The notes below the pieces were generated by a model, which was not told the DNA's origin, ran no database searches, and saw only the letters and a list, made by a program, of their open reading frames with translations. Source: Alteromonas gracilis (GTDB taxonomy: Bacteria; Pseudomonadota; Gammaproteobacteria; Enterobacterales; Alteromonadaceae). Taken from it: a stretch of 64,000 nucleotides of DNA. The stretch covers positions 88,418-152,417 of the forward strand of contig NZ_PVNO01000003.1 of assembly GCF_002993325.1 (NCBI RefSeq). Reading direction: 5' to 3'. Of the stretch, positions 7,534-16,130 are shown piece by piece (positions within the stretch are counted from its first letter, which is position 1; every line of letters begins with the position of its first letter). The position numbers and the translations under genes are program-made.

Positions 7534-8517
7534 ATGTTGCGGTATCTAAAACTCACACTCTCTGCTACAGCGCTGTTGTTAACAGCGGCGTGTTCGCAAA
7601 ATGAATTGCAAGGCGAGGTCACCGTATTGCGCTTGGGGCATACATTGGACACGCAGCACTCTGTGCATAAGGCAATGGAATACCTTGGAGAGCGACTCGA
7701 TTACTATTCTGACGGCACAATGAGTGTGGTGATTTATCCGAGTAGCCAGCTGGGAACCGAGCGAGAAATGGTAGAACTGTTGCAGATTGGCTCACTCGCC
7801 ATGACGAAGGTGTCGGCAAGCCCCCTAGAAGGCTTTGCTCCTGAAATGAAGATATTCAGTGTTCCTTACATTTTTCGCGATAATGATCATTTTTGGCGAG
7901 TATTAAATAGCGACTTGGGCGACCAATTGCTATCTGGTATTGAAGATTTTCGACTAAAAGGTCTCGGCTATTACGATGCGGGAAGCCGTAGCTTCTATAC
8001 CAACGACAAACCTATAGAGACACCAGGCGATCTAAACGGGCTAAAAATTCGCGTGCTCAATAGCCCCACTGCAGTAGCTACGGTTCGCGCACTGGGTGGA
8101 GCAGCGACGCCCGTTTCTTGGGGAGAGCTTTACACTGCGCTTCAGCAAGGAGTTGTGGATGGTGCTGAGAATAACCCACCTAGCTACTACCTCTCTCGTC
8201 ATTATGAAATTGCGCGGTATTACAGCCTTGATGAGCATACTAGTGTGCCAGACGTCATGCTGGCATCGCTACCAGTGTGGGAACGTTTGAATGAACAGCA
8301 GCAAATGTGGTTAACCAAGGCTATGGAAGACTCCGTTGAATACCAACGCGAACTTTGGAAAACATCTACGCAAGCATCTTTAGAAAAGGTAAAAGCCGAA
8401 GGCGTCACAGTTATTACGCCTAACAAAGCGCCTTTCGTGGAAGCGGTTAAGCCTTTTCACAAAAGCTTTGAAGGCACGCCAATTGGCGACTTAATTACGC
8501 AAATAAAAGCGATGTAA
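7534..8517 (+). CDS. TRAP transporter substrate-binding lipoprotein (DctP type)
   Basis: The frame opens at TTG 7528 but ATG 7534 lies 8 bases after AGGTG and is preferred (327 residues). It starts with a lipoprotein signal (LTLSATALLLTAACSQ; Cys about 21, Ser at +2). Family hallmarks of DctP proteins follow: LRLGHTLDTQHSVHKAM, FSVPYIFRDNDHFWRV, the sugar-acid-binding Arg in GLKIRVLNSPT and the Asn in VDGAENNPPSYY. It should capture uronates or oligouronates for the two permeases encoded next. A lipid anchor is less usual for Gram-negative DctP proteins, which are mostly free in the periplasm. It follows kduI by 30 bases, so it belongs to the kdu transcription unit. Confidence 0.9.
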   Translation: MLRYLKLTLSATALLLTAACSQNELQGEVTVLRLGHTLDTQHSVHKAMEYLGERLDYYSDGTMSVVIYPSSQLGTEREMVELLQIGSLAMTKVSASPLEGFAPEMKIFSVPYIFRDNDHFWRVLNSDLGDQLLSGIEDFRLKGLGYYDAGSRSFYTNDKPIETPGDLNGLKIRVLNSPTAVATVRALGGAATPVSWGELYTALQQGVVDGAENNPPSYYLSRHYEIARYYSLDEHTSVPDVMLASLPVWERLNEQQQMWLTKAMEDSVEYQRELWKTSTQASLEKVKAEGVTVITPNKAPFVEAVKPFHKSFEGTPIGDLITQIKAM

Positions 8518-8519
8518 CA

Positions 8520-9005
8520 ATGACAATAATACGCCTCATCGATAGAACCTTAGCCGGCACACTTATAGTTGCCATGATAAGCATTTTACTTACCGTAATT
8601 TGGCAAGTGGTCTCACGTTACGTACTTAAAGACCCCGCTTCAATCACCGAAGAATTGTCTAGGTTCATACTTATTTGGATTGGTATTTTAGGTGCGGCTT
8701 ATGCGTACCGTCAAAACGCGCATTTGGGTTTCAACCTAATTGTTGAGCGTCAGTCACGTAAAGTGAAACGCCTTTTACTTACCTGCGTCGAAATTATCGT
8801 CATTATTTTTTGTGTTTTAGTGATGGTATACGGCGGCTCCGAGCTTGTATCTCTCACCTTAGAATTGGAACAAATCTCGGCGGCACTTGGTATTAAAATG
8901 GGCCTTATTTATAGCGTGCTTCCCCTGTCTGGTGCTCTCATTATCGCCTACGCACTGGTCAACATTACAACGCTTTGGCGAGACAACAATAAGGAATCAG
9001 CGTAA
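8520..9005 (+). CDS. TRAP transporter small permease (DctQ type)
   Basis: 161 residues with four hydrophobic helices (about 12-34, 50-66, 87-108, 128-149), the normal DctQ layout. The conserved FTEELSRF-like motif appears as SITEELSRFILIWIGILG after helix 1. It follows the binding-protein stop by 2 bases and its TAA overlaps the ATG of the large permease by one base, indicating tight translational coupling. DctQ stabilises the large subunit in the inner membrane. No anomaly seen. Confidence 0.92.
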   Translation: MTIIRLIDRTLAGTLIVAMISILLTVIWQVVSRYVLKDPASITEELSRFILIWIGILGAAYAYRQNAHLGFNLIVERQSRKVKRLLLTCVEIIVIIFCVLVMVYGGSELVSLTLELEQISAALGIKMGLIYSVLPLSGALIIAYALVNITTLWRDNNKESA

Positions 9006-10300
9006 TGGAACTGACCGGTATTATCTTAGTCGTTGCTTTTTTCGTACTTCTTCTTTTAAATGTGCCTATTTCAATCAGTATTGGTGTCGCCACGTTACTT
9101 GCCATGGTAATGAGCATGGATATCGCCCCTGCTACTATCACTATTGCGCAGCGTATGGCTGGTGGCCTGAATAGCTTTGCATTATTGGCCATCCCGTTTT
9201 TTGTTTTATCTGGACTTATCATGGGACGCGGCGGGATAGCCAAGCGGTTGATTGAGTGCGCAATGGCGCTTATTGGTGCCCTTCCCGGTGGTTTAGCTTT
9301 GGTTAACGTGGTTTCCTGCATGCTGTTTGGTGCAATCTCAGGGTCTGCGGTAGCGACCACATCAGCTATTGGCAGCTTCATGTTACCTGAAATGAAAAAA
9401 GCGGGCTACGAGCCGAATTTTAGTGCCGCAGTCACTGCCGCTGCATCAACTACAGGTATGTTAATTCCGCCAAGTAATATTTTAATTGTATACGCTATCG
9501 CCAGTGGAGGCGTATCCATCGCCGCCCTTTTTATGGCTGGCTATATTCCGGGCATCATGGTGGGTCTAGCGCTAATGCTGGTGTGCTTTGTCTACGCAAA
9601 AATGAAGGGATACCCGCTGTCGCCACGACTTCCTTTAAAAGTAGTTGTCGAAAAAACTGTTGCCGCACTTCCCTCTCTATTTCTAATATTTTTAGTGATT
9701 GGCGGTATTGTAGGCGGCATTTTTACCGCTACTGAAGCGGGTGCCATTGCGGTGGTTTACTCTTTGCTATTAGCTGTAGTGTTTTATAAAGAAGTGGAAG
9801 TGAAAGCCTTACCCGATATATTCTTAAAAGCGGCGGAAACAACAGCAATTGTAATGCTGCTTATCGCGGCTTCAACCGCGATGTCATGGCTTTTATCCTT
9901 TGAAAATATCCCGCAAACTTTAAGTAATGCACTGTTATCGATAAGCGATAACCCGTTACTCATTCTTCTTCTTATAAACTTGTTACTCATTGTGGTTGGT
10001 GCATTCTTGGATATGACACCTGCCGTACTTATTTTTACGCCCATATTTTTACCAGTGGCGCTAGAGCTTGGTATGAGCGAGTTGCAGTTTGGCATCATGC
10101 TAGTACTCAACCTATCTATTGGATTATGCTCCCCCCCCGTAGGTGCGGTACTTTTTATTACCTGTGCTATTGCTAAAACCAAACTTGAGAACATCATAAG
10201 ACCGCTCATTCCTTTGTATGTGGCTATGTTCGTGGTTCTCATGTTAGTCACATATGTTGCTTGGTTCAGTGAAGCTCTACCTCGCGCCTTGGGCTTTTAG
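9005..10300 (+). CDS. TRAP transporter large permease (DctM type)
   Basis: 431 residues of almost continuous hydrophobic helices (12 or so), as in DctM/SiaM. Family motifs include the first-helix LLLLNVPISISIGVA, the FFVLSGLIMGRGGIAKRLI segment, GAISGSAVATTSAIG, and MLIPPSNILIVYA, with the C-terminal half repeat GLCSPPVGAVLFITCAIA. It is the sodium-driven translocating subunit that imports the substrate delivered by the DctP lipoprotein. The likely cargo, inferred from the neighbours, is galacturonate, unsaturated galacturonate or a short oligomer. It ends the kduD-kduI-TRAP unit; the LacI gene starts 147 bases downstream. Confidence 0.93.
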   Translation: MELTGIILVVAFFVLLLLNVPISISIGVATLLAMVMSMDIAPATITIAQRMAGGLNSFALLAIPFFVLSGLIMGRGGIAKRLIECAMALIGALPGGLALVNVVSCMLFGAISGSAVATTSAIGSFMLPEMKKAGYEPNFSAAVTAAASTTGMLIPPSNILIVYAIASGGVSIAALFMAGYIPGIMVGLALMLVCFVYAKMKGYPLSPRLPLKVVVEKTVAALPSLFLIFLVIGGIVGGIFTATEAGAIAVVYSLLLAVVFYKEVEVKALPDIFLKAAETTAIVMLLIAASTAMSWLLSFENIPQTLSNALLSISDNPLLILLLINLLLIVVGAFLDMTPAVLIFTPIFLPVALELGMSELQFGIMLVLNLSIGLCSPPVGAVLFITCAIAKTKLENIIRPLIPLYVAMFVVLMLVTYVAWFSEALPRALGF

Positions 10301-10447
10301 CACTGATAGTCTGTAACGGATATCTATTCTGATAATAATATAGAGTGACCAGACGGCGCGTCACGTTGAGGTGACAGTAATATACTGCCTTGAATTGTGT
10401 GTTAATATCATAAATAACAATTAAATAGCGCGGAAAAACAGAGAACT

Positions 10448-11464
10448 ATGAACAAGCGCCCGACTATCAATGATGTTGCAGCCCTTGCAGGGGTATCGAA
10501 GCGTACCGTGTCGCGTGTGATTAACGGCGCAACCAATGTAGGTAAAGCAACACGTGAGCGCATTGAAGCTGTCATTCAAGAAACAGGCTTTGCCCCCGAC
10601 AAGCAAGCGCGAGGTTTAAGTACTAGTCGCTCTTATTTGATAGGCTTGATTTATGACAACCCCGATGCCTTGTATATCGACCAAGTACAAAGAGGTGTGT
10701 TGAGCATATGTTCTCAAAAGGGCTACGAATTAGTCGTTCACCCTTGCCGCTACAACGCAGATGGCTTTGTAGAAGACTGCGTCAATTTTGTACGTCGTTC
10801 GAACATTGATGGCGTTATCATACTGCCACCGGTATCCGAGTCTAAGCTTTTAGCAGACGCACTGCAGCAACAAAGCATTAACTATGTCCGAATGGCGTCA
10901 GTAGATTTAGATGACCATCAAAATATCGTAGTCAGTGACGACAGAGCTGCGCTAAGCGACTTAGCCCGTTATATGGTGTCACTAGGTCATAAAGACATTG
11001 GTATTATCAGCGGTCCACAACAGTACTATTCCTCAAAAGAGCGTTTGGAAGGCTTCGTTGAAACGCTTAACGGTTTAGGTGTCGATGTTCCTAAAAACAG
11101 AGTAATTGAAGGTAAAAACAGCTTCGAAAGCGGCATTGAGTGCGCACGCCAATTACTCATCCAGTCGCCACGAGTTAAAGCTATTTTTGCGAACAACGAT
11201 GAAATGGCGGCAGGTGTGTTAAAAGTGGCCCACGAAATGGGTATTACCGTGCCAGACGAGCTTTCCGTTGCAGGGTTCGACGACAACTTGCTCGCCGCTC
11301 GCGTGATCCCTGCCCTTACCACTGTTCAACGTCCTGTTGGAGATATGGCGGCTATCGCAGCGCGTAAAATCATTGCTCATATCGAAGGCAATGAAGTCAG
11401 TGAATCTGAAACTTATTTAGTTAAGCCCCACTTAATTATTCGCGATTCAATCAAAAAAGTGTGA
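10448..11464 (+). CDS. LacI-family transcriptional regulator of the pectin locus
   Basis: 338 residues. The helix-turn-helix is at the N-terminus (TINDVAALAGVSKRTVSRVING, residues about 5-26), with the hinge helix at ARGLSTSRS (about 53-61), then a periplasmic-binding-protein-like effector domain starting YLIGLIYDNPD. The C-terminal core carries the usual AIFANNDEMAAGVLKVA and PDELSVAGFDDNLLAARVIPALTTVQRP motifs. It lies between the kdu-TRAP unit and the uxa operon, and palindromes with a CCGG centre stand before both operons and the GH105 gene. It is therefore the best candidate repressor, released by KDG or an early uronate intermediate. Functionally comparable to, but unrelated to, the IclR-type KdgR of enterobacteria. 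Confidence 0.92.
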   Translation: MNKRPTINDVAALAGVSKRTVSRVINGATNVGKATRERIEAVIQETGFAPDKQARGLSTSRSYLIGLIYDNPDALYIDQVQRGVLSICSQKGYELVVHPCRYNADGFVEDCVNFVRRSNIDGVIILPPVSESKLLADALQQQSINYVRMASVDLDDHQNIVVSDDRAALSDLARYMVSLGHKDIGIISGPQQYYSSKERLEGFVETLNGLGVDVPKNRVIEGKNSFESGIECARQLLIQSPRVKAIFANNDEMAAGVLKVAHEMGITVPDELSVAGFDDNLLAARVIPALTTVQRPVGDMAAIAARKIIAHIEGNEVSESETYLVKPHLIIRDSIKKV

Positions 11465-11474
11465 TTTTTTATAA

Positions 11475-11495
11475 AGAAGTGTTGCTTACACTTCT
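11475..11495 (+). terminator. Hairpin after the LacI gene, overlapping the next promoter
   Basis: AGAAGTGT (11475-11482), loop TGCTT and ACACTTCT (11488-11495) form an 8-bp stem 11 bases after the regulator stop. Only a short T-rich tail follows. The hairpin overlaps the -35 element of the proposed uxaA promoter. Confidence 0.45.
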
Positions 11496-11510
11496 ATTTC
11501 ATCCTAATAT
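11482..11510 (+). promoter_or_regulatory. Proposed sigma-70 promoter of the uxaA operon
   Basis: TTGCTT (11482-11487) and TAATAT (11505-11510) are separated by exactly 17 bases. The operator begins at the last base of the -10 box, so a bound repressor would cover the transcription start. Confidence 0.55.
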
Positions 11511-11523
11511 GCCACCGGTGGCA
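11510..11523. promoter_or_regulatory. Operator palindrome, site 2 (uxaA operon)
   Basis: TGCCACCGGTGGCA, identical to site 1, lies 145 bases before the uxaA ATG and directly downstream of the proposed -10 box. Position and perfect symmetry argue for repression by the adjacent LacI-type protein. Confidence 0.82.
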
Positions 11524-11668
11524 TAACAATAAACAAGAATGTTAAAAACAAACAATTTGTAAACAGAGCGTATAAAACGTTTCTAGTTTTTCGCTCTTTT
11601 AAATACCCGGTGCTCATTTAACAACGTTTAGCAGTTAAGTAAGCCGTAAAAATAAAGCAGGACTTGTA

Positions 11669-13159
11669 ATGGACGTTAAAACACAACTAGTTAAAGTGCA
11701 TAATAACGATAACGTTGCGGTTGCAACCTGCCCTATCGTGGCTGGCACTTTCATCGCTGAATATGACATTACAGTTCGCCAAGACATTCCTGCTGGCCAT
11801 AAAGTTGCCTTAGTTACCGTGTCAGACGGTGGCGACATCGTAAAATATGGTTTCAGCATTGGTGCTGCAACAAGCCAAATTAATGCTGGTGAACATGTTC
11901 ACAGCCATAACGCAAAAACTAAGTTAAAAGGCACTGAACAATACGTTTACGCCCCATCAAATACCGCTTCAAAACAAAACCATCTTACTTCTGGGCTTCA
12001 GTTTATGGGCTACAGAAGAGAAAATGGAAAAGTAGGTATTCGCAATGAAGTTTGGATCATCAATACCGTAGGCTGCGTAAATCGAACAGCAGACCGTATT
12101 GCCAACGAATGTAACCGACGTTTTGCCAGCGAATGCGACGGGTTCCGCGCATTTACTCACCCGTTTGGATGCTCTCAGCTTGGCGATGATTTAGATGACA
12201 CACGTACAATTTTAGCTTCACTTGCATCTCACCCAAACGCTGGCGCAGTATTGGTTGTCGGTTTGGGATGTGAAAATAATCAGCTAAAGAGCTTACTGCC
12301 TCACGTTGATAAACCAGAAAGTCGCGTTCGCTTCTACAACGCTCAAGAAGTGGTAGATGAGTTAGAAGAAGGCGTCAATGCGGTTTATGACTTGCTGAAA
12401 GTTATGGCAACGGACAAACGCGAGCCTATAGACGCAAGCGAATTAACCTTAGGCATGAAGTGCGGGGGTAGCGATGCTTTTAGTGGTATTACTGCCAACC
12501 CAACGGTAGGGCGCGTTACCGATTTAATGTGTAATCTAGGCGGCTCGGTCATTTTAACCGAAACACCTGAAATGTTTGGCGCCGAACAACTCTTAATGAA
12601 TCGCGCTAAAAACAAAGACGTATTTGAAGCATTTAACTCGTTGATAGATGAATTTAAAAACTACTTCATCGCCCACAACCAACCTATTTACGAAAACCCG
12701 TCTCCAGGCAATAAGGCAGGCGGTTTAACCACGCTAGAGGAAAAGTCACTCGGCGCGGTTCAAAAAGGTGGAACGTCTACTATTCAGTCTATCTTGCAGT
12801 ATGGCGAGCCCAAGCAAGACAAAGGTTTAAGTTTATTGCAAGCACCTGGTAACGATGCCGTGAGCTCAACGGCGTTGGCAGCATCAGGGGCACATATCGT
12901 TTTATTCACCACAGGCCGAGGAACGCCCCTTGGTTTTCCTGTACCCACAGTCAAGATATCGTCAAATACAGATATCGCTAATAAGAAGCCACATTGGATA
13001 GATTTTAACGCTGGACAAGTTCTAGAAGGCGTATCTATCGATAAGTGTGCCGAAGCGCTACTCCAACACTGCTTGGCAGTGGCATCTGGTCAACAAACCT
13101 GCAACGAGAAAAATGGCAGCCATGAGATTGCTATTTGGAAACGTGGCGTCACCCTCTAA
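11669..13159 (+). CDS. uxaA: Altronate dehydratase (UxaA)
   Basis: 496 residues, the normal length. The N-terminal SAF-like domain (1-90) includes VRQDIPAGHKVALV and YGFSIGAATSQI, and the catalytic UxaA/GarD part carries GYRRENGKVGIRNEVWII, HPFGCSQLGDD, VVGLGCENNQ and MKCGGSDAFSGITANP, with Cys residues for the iron site. It dehydrates D-altronate to 2-keto-3-deoxygluconate (KDG), the third step of galacturonate catabolism. It is the first gene of the five-gene operon uxaA-uxaC-reductase-eda-kdgK. Its promoter and operator lie in the 204-base upstream gap. Confidence 0.95.
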   Translation: MDVKTQLVKVHNNDNVAVATCPIVAGTFIAEYDITVRQDIPAGHKVALVTVSDGGDIVKYGFSIGAATSQINAGEHVHSHNAKTKLKGTEQYVYAPSNTASKQNHLTSGLQFMGYRRENGKVGIRNEVWIINTVGCVNRTADRIANECNRRFASECDGFRAFTHPFGCSQLGDDLDDTRTILASLASHPNAGAVLVVGLGCENNQLKSLLPHVDKPESRVRFYNAQEVVDELEEGVNAVYDLLKVMATDKREPIDASELTLGMKCGGSDAFSGITANPTVGRVTDLMCNLGGSVILTETPEMFGAEQLLMNRAKNKDVFEAFNSLIDEFKNYFIAHNQPIYENPSPGNKAGGLTTLEEKSLGAVQKGGTSTIQSILQYGEPKQDKGLSLLQAPGNDAVSSTALAASGAHIVLFTTGRGTPLGFPVPTVKISSNTDIANKKPHWIDFNAGQVLEGVSIDKCAEALLQHCLAVASGQQTCNEKNGSHEIAIWKRGVTL

Positions 13160-13170
13160 AAGAGAGCGTT

Positions 13171-14586
13171 ATGGAATCGATTTTATTACATGAAGATAGA
13201 CTTTTTCCTGCCGATGAAGCAACTCGTAATGTTGCAAAGGCGTTGTACAAGGAAATTCGGGATCTCCCTATCATAAGTCCGCATGGCCATACTGACCCAC
13301 GTTGGTTTGCACAAAACAATAATTTTACCAATGCAACCGAGCTATTTATCACCCCTGATCACTATGTTTTCAGAATGCTGTATAGCCAAGGCATTAAATT
13401 AACTGATATCGGTGTACCACGTTGGGATGGCGGCGAGACGGAAAAGGATCCACGTAAAATCTGGAAGCTTCTGGCAGATAACTATCATCTGTTTGCTGCC
13501 ACACCGTCCCGTTTATGGTTAGACACCGTATTTCACGATGTGTTTGGTTTGCGAGAGATGCTATGTAGCGACAACGCAACGCATTATTACGACCATATTA
13601 CCGCGCAGCTTCAAGGGGATGACTTTAAGCCTCGCGCCTTGATGGACCGCTTCAATATTGAAGTGATCGCGACCACCGAAGGTGCACTTGATACCCTACC
13701 CCATCATGCGGCAATTAAAGATACACCGTGGGCAAAGCGGGTTATTACTACCTTTAGGCCTGATGATGTGGTCGATGCTTCACGCGAAGATATTGTTTCA
13801 AACATTGAGAAACTAAGTGAATTAACCGGTGAAGATACAGCAACCTGGCAGGGCTACCTGAATGCAATTCGTGCACGACGTGCTGTATTTAGAGAGCACG
13901 GCGCCACAGCAACAGATCACGGGCACCCAACAGCAAACACTGCTGATTTAAGTGAAGCAGAGTGCATTGCTTTATTCGATAAAGTAAGAAGTGGAAACAG
14001 TAACGCTGAAGAGCAAGAGCTATTTAGAGCGCAAATGCTTACCGAATTAGCGGGAATGAGTGTAGAAGACGGCATGGTGATGCAAATTCACCCAGGTGCG
14101 TTTAGAAACCACAACAGTCAGCTTTTTGCGCAGTTTGGCCGAGATAAAGGCCACGACATTCCAATGCAAACAGATTTTGTTAAAGCGCTTCGCCCGTTAC
14201 TGGGTAAATACGGTAACGAGCCTAACCTCGACATTATTCTATTTACATTAGATGAAACCACGTACAGCCGTGAATTAGCACCACTTGCAGGCCACTACCC
14301 TTGTCTGAAACTCGGTCCTTCTTGGTGGTTTCACGATAGCCCTGAAGGCATGTTGCGCTTTAGACATCAAGTGACAGAAACCGCAGGCTTCTTCAATACT
14401 GTTGGTTTTAACGACGACACGCGCGCGTTCTTGTCTATTCCTGCACGTCATGATGTTGCAAGACGCATTGACTGTCGCTTCCTTGCACAGCTAGTTGTGG
14501 AACACCGCATCAGCGAAACAGAAGCAGCCAGCATTGCCAGAAAACTGACTTATGATTTTGCTAAACAAGCGTACAAACTGGGGTAA
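13171..14586 (+). CDS. uxaC: Uronate isomerase (UxaC, glucuronate/galacturonate isomerase)
   Basis: The frame extends upstream to 13135 inside uxaA, but ATG 13171, 11 bases after the uxaA stop and preceded by AGAGAG, gives 471 residues (E. coli 470). UxaC motifs: SPHGHTDPRWFAQN (metal-binding His-x-His near 33-35), FHDVFGLRE, IEVIATTEGALD, MQIHPGAFRNHN, KLGPSWWFHDSPEGM and GFNDDTRAFLSIPARHDVARR. It belongs to the amidohydrolase superfamily and converts galacturonate to tagaturonate and glucuronate to fructuronate. It is cytoplasmic and the first step of the pathway; the downstream reductase gene starts 2 bases after its stop. Confidence 0.96.
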   Translation: MESILLHEDRLFPADEATRNVAKALYKEIRDLPIISPHGHTDPRWFAQNNNFTNATELFITPDHYVFRMLYSQGIKLTDIGVPRWDGGETEKDPRKIWKLLADNYHLFAATPSRLWLDTVFHDVFGLREMLCSDNATHYYDHITAQLQGDDFKPRALMDRFNIEVIATTEGALDTLPHHAAIKDTPWAKRVITTFRPDDVVDASREDIVSNIEKLSELTGEDTATWQGYLNAIRARRAVFREHGATATDHGHPTANTADLSEAECIALFDKVRSGNSNAEEQELFRAQMLTELAGMSVEDGMVMQIHPGAFRNHNSQLFAQFGRDKGHDIPMQTDFVKALRPLLGKYGNEPNLDIILFTLDETTYSRELAPLAGHYPCLKLGPSWWFHDSPEGMLRFRHQVTETAGFFNTVGFNDDTRAFLSIPARHDVARRIDCRFLAQLVVEHRISETEAASIARKLTYDFAKQAYKLG

Positions 14587-14588
14587 TC

Positions 14589-16130
14589 ATGACAAAGCTG
14601 TTATCAATTTCAACGCTACCTCTTTTAAGTGACAGCGTAAGCAAACCAAATTACGACCTGGAAGCAACCGGTTGTGGCATTGTGCATATTGGTCCAGGCG
14701 CCTTTCACCGTGCGCACCAAGCGTATTATACCGAAAAGGCGCTGGCTTATGGCGGTGACTGGCGCATTCACGGTGTATCAATGCGCAGCGCATCACTTAA
14801 AGAAGCGTTGAGTACACAAGACAATCTCTATGCGTTGTGTATTGTTGATAACGAGCCTGAAACCCACATTATCGGCGCAATAAAAACCCTTTCAACATTA
14901 GCACATGATCGTGAAGACATTGTTGCTGCGCTGGTAAACAAGCAAACTAAAATTGTGACGCTTACCGTGACAGAAAAGGGCTATTGCCTTAATGCGCAAG
15001 GTCATCTAGATACTGATCATCCGGATATTAAAGCTGATTTAGTCACGCCAGAAACACCGGTAAGTGCAGTTGGCCTAATTGTGCAAACGCTAGCACAACG
15101 CAAGCAGGCAGGCTATGCAGATATTACCATTATCAGCTGTGACAACGTGTCAGACAACGGTAAAAAGCTGCAAAAAGCGGTGACCGAGTTCGCCAATAAA
15201 ACGGATGAATCACTCGGCCAATGGATCAGCGAGAACATCGCCTTCCCCTGCACTATGGTTGACAGTATTACGCCAGCAACTGAAGACAGCTTTAAAGCCA
15301 ACGTTGCCGCTGAGCTGGGTTTAACTGATAACTGGCCTATTCAGCGAGAGGCATTTACTCAATGGGTGGTTGAAGATAATTTTTCTGGCCCACGACCTGC
15401 TTGGGATAAAGTTGGCGTTACTTTTACTCATGATGTGAGCTTCTTTGAAAAAGCTAAGCTTCGCATTCTAAACGGCACACATTCAACACTGGCCTACATA
15501 GGGTTATTGCTTGGCAAGGAAACCGTATACGACGCAATGGGTACCCCAGCCATAAAGCAACTAATTCAAACCATGTTGAAAGAAGAAATTGTTCCGTCTC
15601 TATCCAGTGATCACGAGAATGCCGATAGCGGAACACAAGACTTCGATCTGAACGCTTATGCACAAGACATCGTTAAGCGCTATGAGAATAAGCATATTCG
15701 CCACCTTTTGTCGCAAATTGCTTGGGATGGGTCACAGAAAATCCCATTTCGAATTCTCGACACAGTGCGCGATAACCTAAAAGCAAAACGAAACATCGAT
15801 TTGCTCTGCAGTGCCGTTGCGGCATGGTGTCTGTTTATAAACAACAAGGCACGTCTAAACGAGACCATTACCGACCCGCTAGATAGTATGTTAAGAGCCA
15901 CAGCAAAATCGGTAGACTATCAGGCAATAGAACTTGCTAAAAAATTGCTATCTCTTGAAACCATGTTCGCCGAACTGTCGGTAAATAATACGTTTAAGGA
16001 AAAGGTGCTAGAAAAAGTTAATCAGCTGCTTAACATTTTATCGCACGAAAACAGCAACGAAACTCCGCAAGACTCTGCTACCACTACGTTAACAGAAAGT
16101 TCGCTAGATTCACTAAAAGGAACCGCGTGA
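14589..16130 (+). CDS. Mannitol-dehydrogenase-family uronate reductase (UxuB-like, probable tagaturonate reductase here)
   Basis: 513 residues. The Rossmann entry is GCGIVHIGPGAFHRAHQAYY, and the family catalytic segment KLRILNGTHSTLAYIGLLLG (Lys, Asn, His) lies around 290-310. SCDNVSDNG and FPCTMVDSITPA are as in UxuB (fructuronate reductase); the sequence is much nearer to E. coli UxuB than to UxaB. Yet the operon has altronate dehydratase and no mannonate dehydratase (uxuA), so the reaction needed here is tagaturonate to altronate. Either this enzyme has changed substrate, it serves both branches, or uxuA lies elsewhere. The C-terminal 25 residues are Ser/Thr-rich and unusual. The stop codon overlaps the eda ATG (TGATG). 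Confidence 0.85.
   Translation: MTKLLSISTLPLLSDSVSKPNYDLEATGCGIVHIGPGAFHRAHQAYYTEKALAYGGDWRIHGVSMRSASLKEALSTQDNLYALCIVDNEPETHIIGAIKTLSTLAHDREDIVAALVNKQTKIVTLTVTEKGYCLNAQGHLDTDHPDIKADLVTPETPVSAVGLIVQTLAQRKQAGYADITIISCDNVSDNGKKLQKAVTEFANKTDESLGQWISENIAFPCTMVDSITPATEDSFKANVAAELGLTDNWPIQREAFTQWVVEDNFSGPRPAWDKVGVTFTHDVSFFEKAKLRILNGTHSTLAYIGLLLGKETVYDAMGTPAIKQLIQTMLKEEIVPSLSSDHENADSGTQDFDLNAYAQDIVKRYENKHIRHLLSQIAWDGSQKIPFRILDTVRDNLKAKRNIDLLCSAVAAWCLFINNKARLNETITDPLDSMLRATAKSVDYQAIELAKKLLSLETMFAELSVNNTFKEKVLEKVNQLLNILSHENSNETPQDSATTTLTESSLDSLKGTA

Noticed and set aside
10301..10447. GTGAC-GTCAC-GTGAC dyads before the LacI gene as an autoregulatory site
   Set aside because: They are short, not related to the CCGG palindrome, and could occur by chance.
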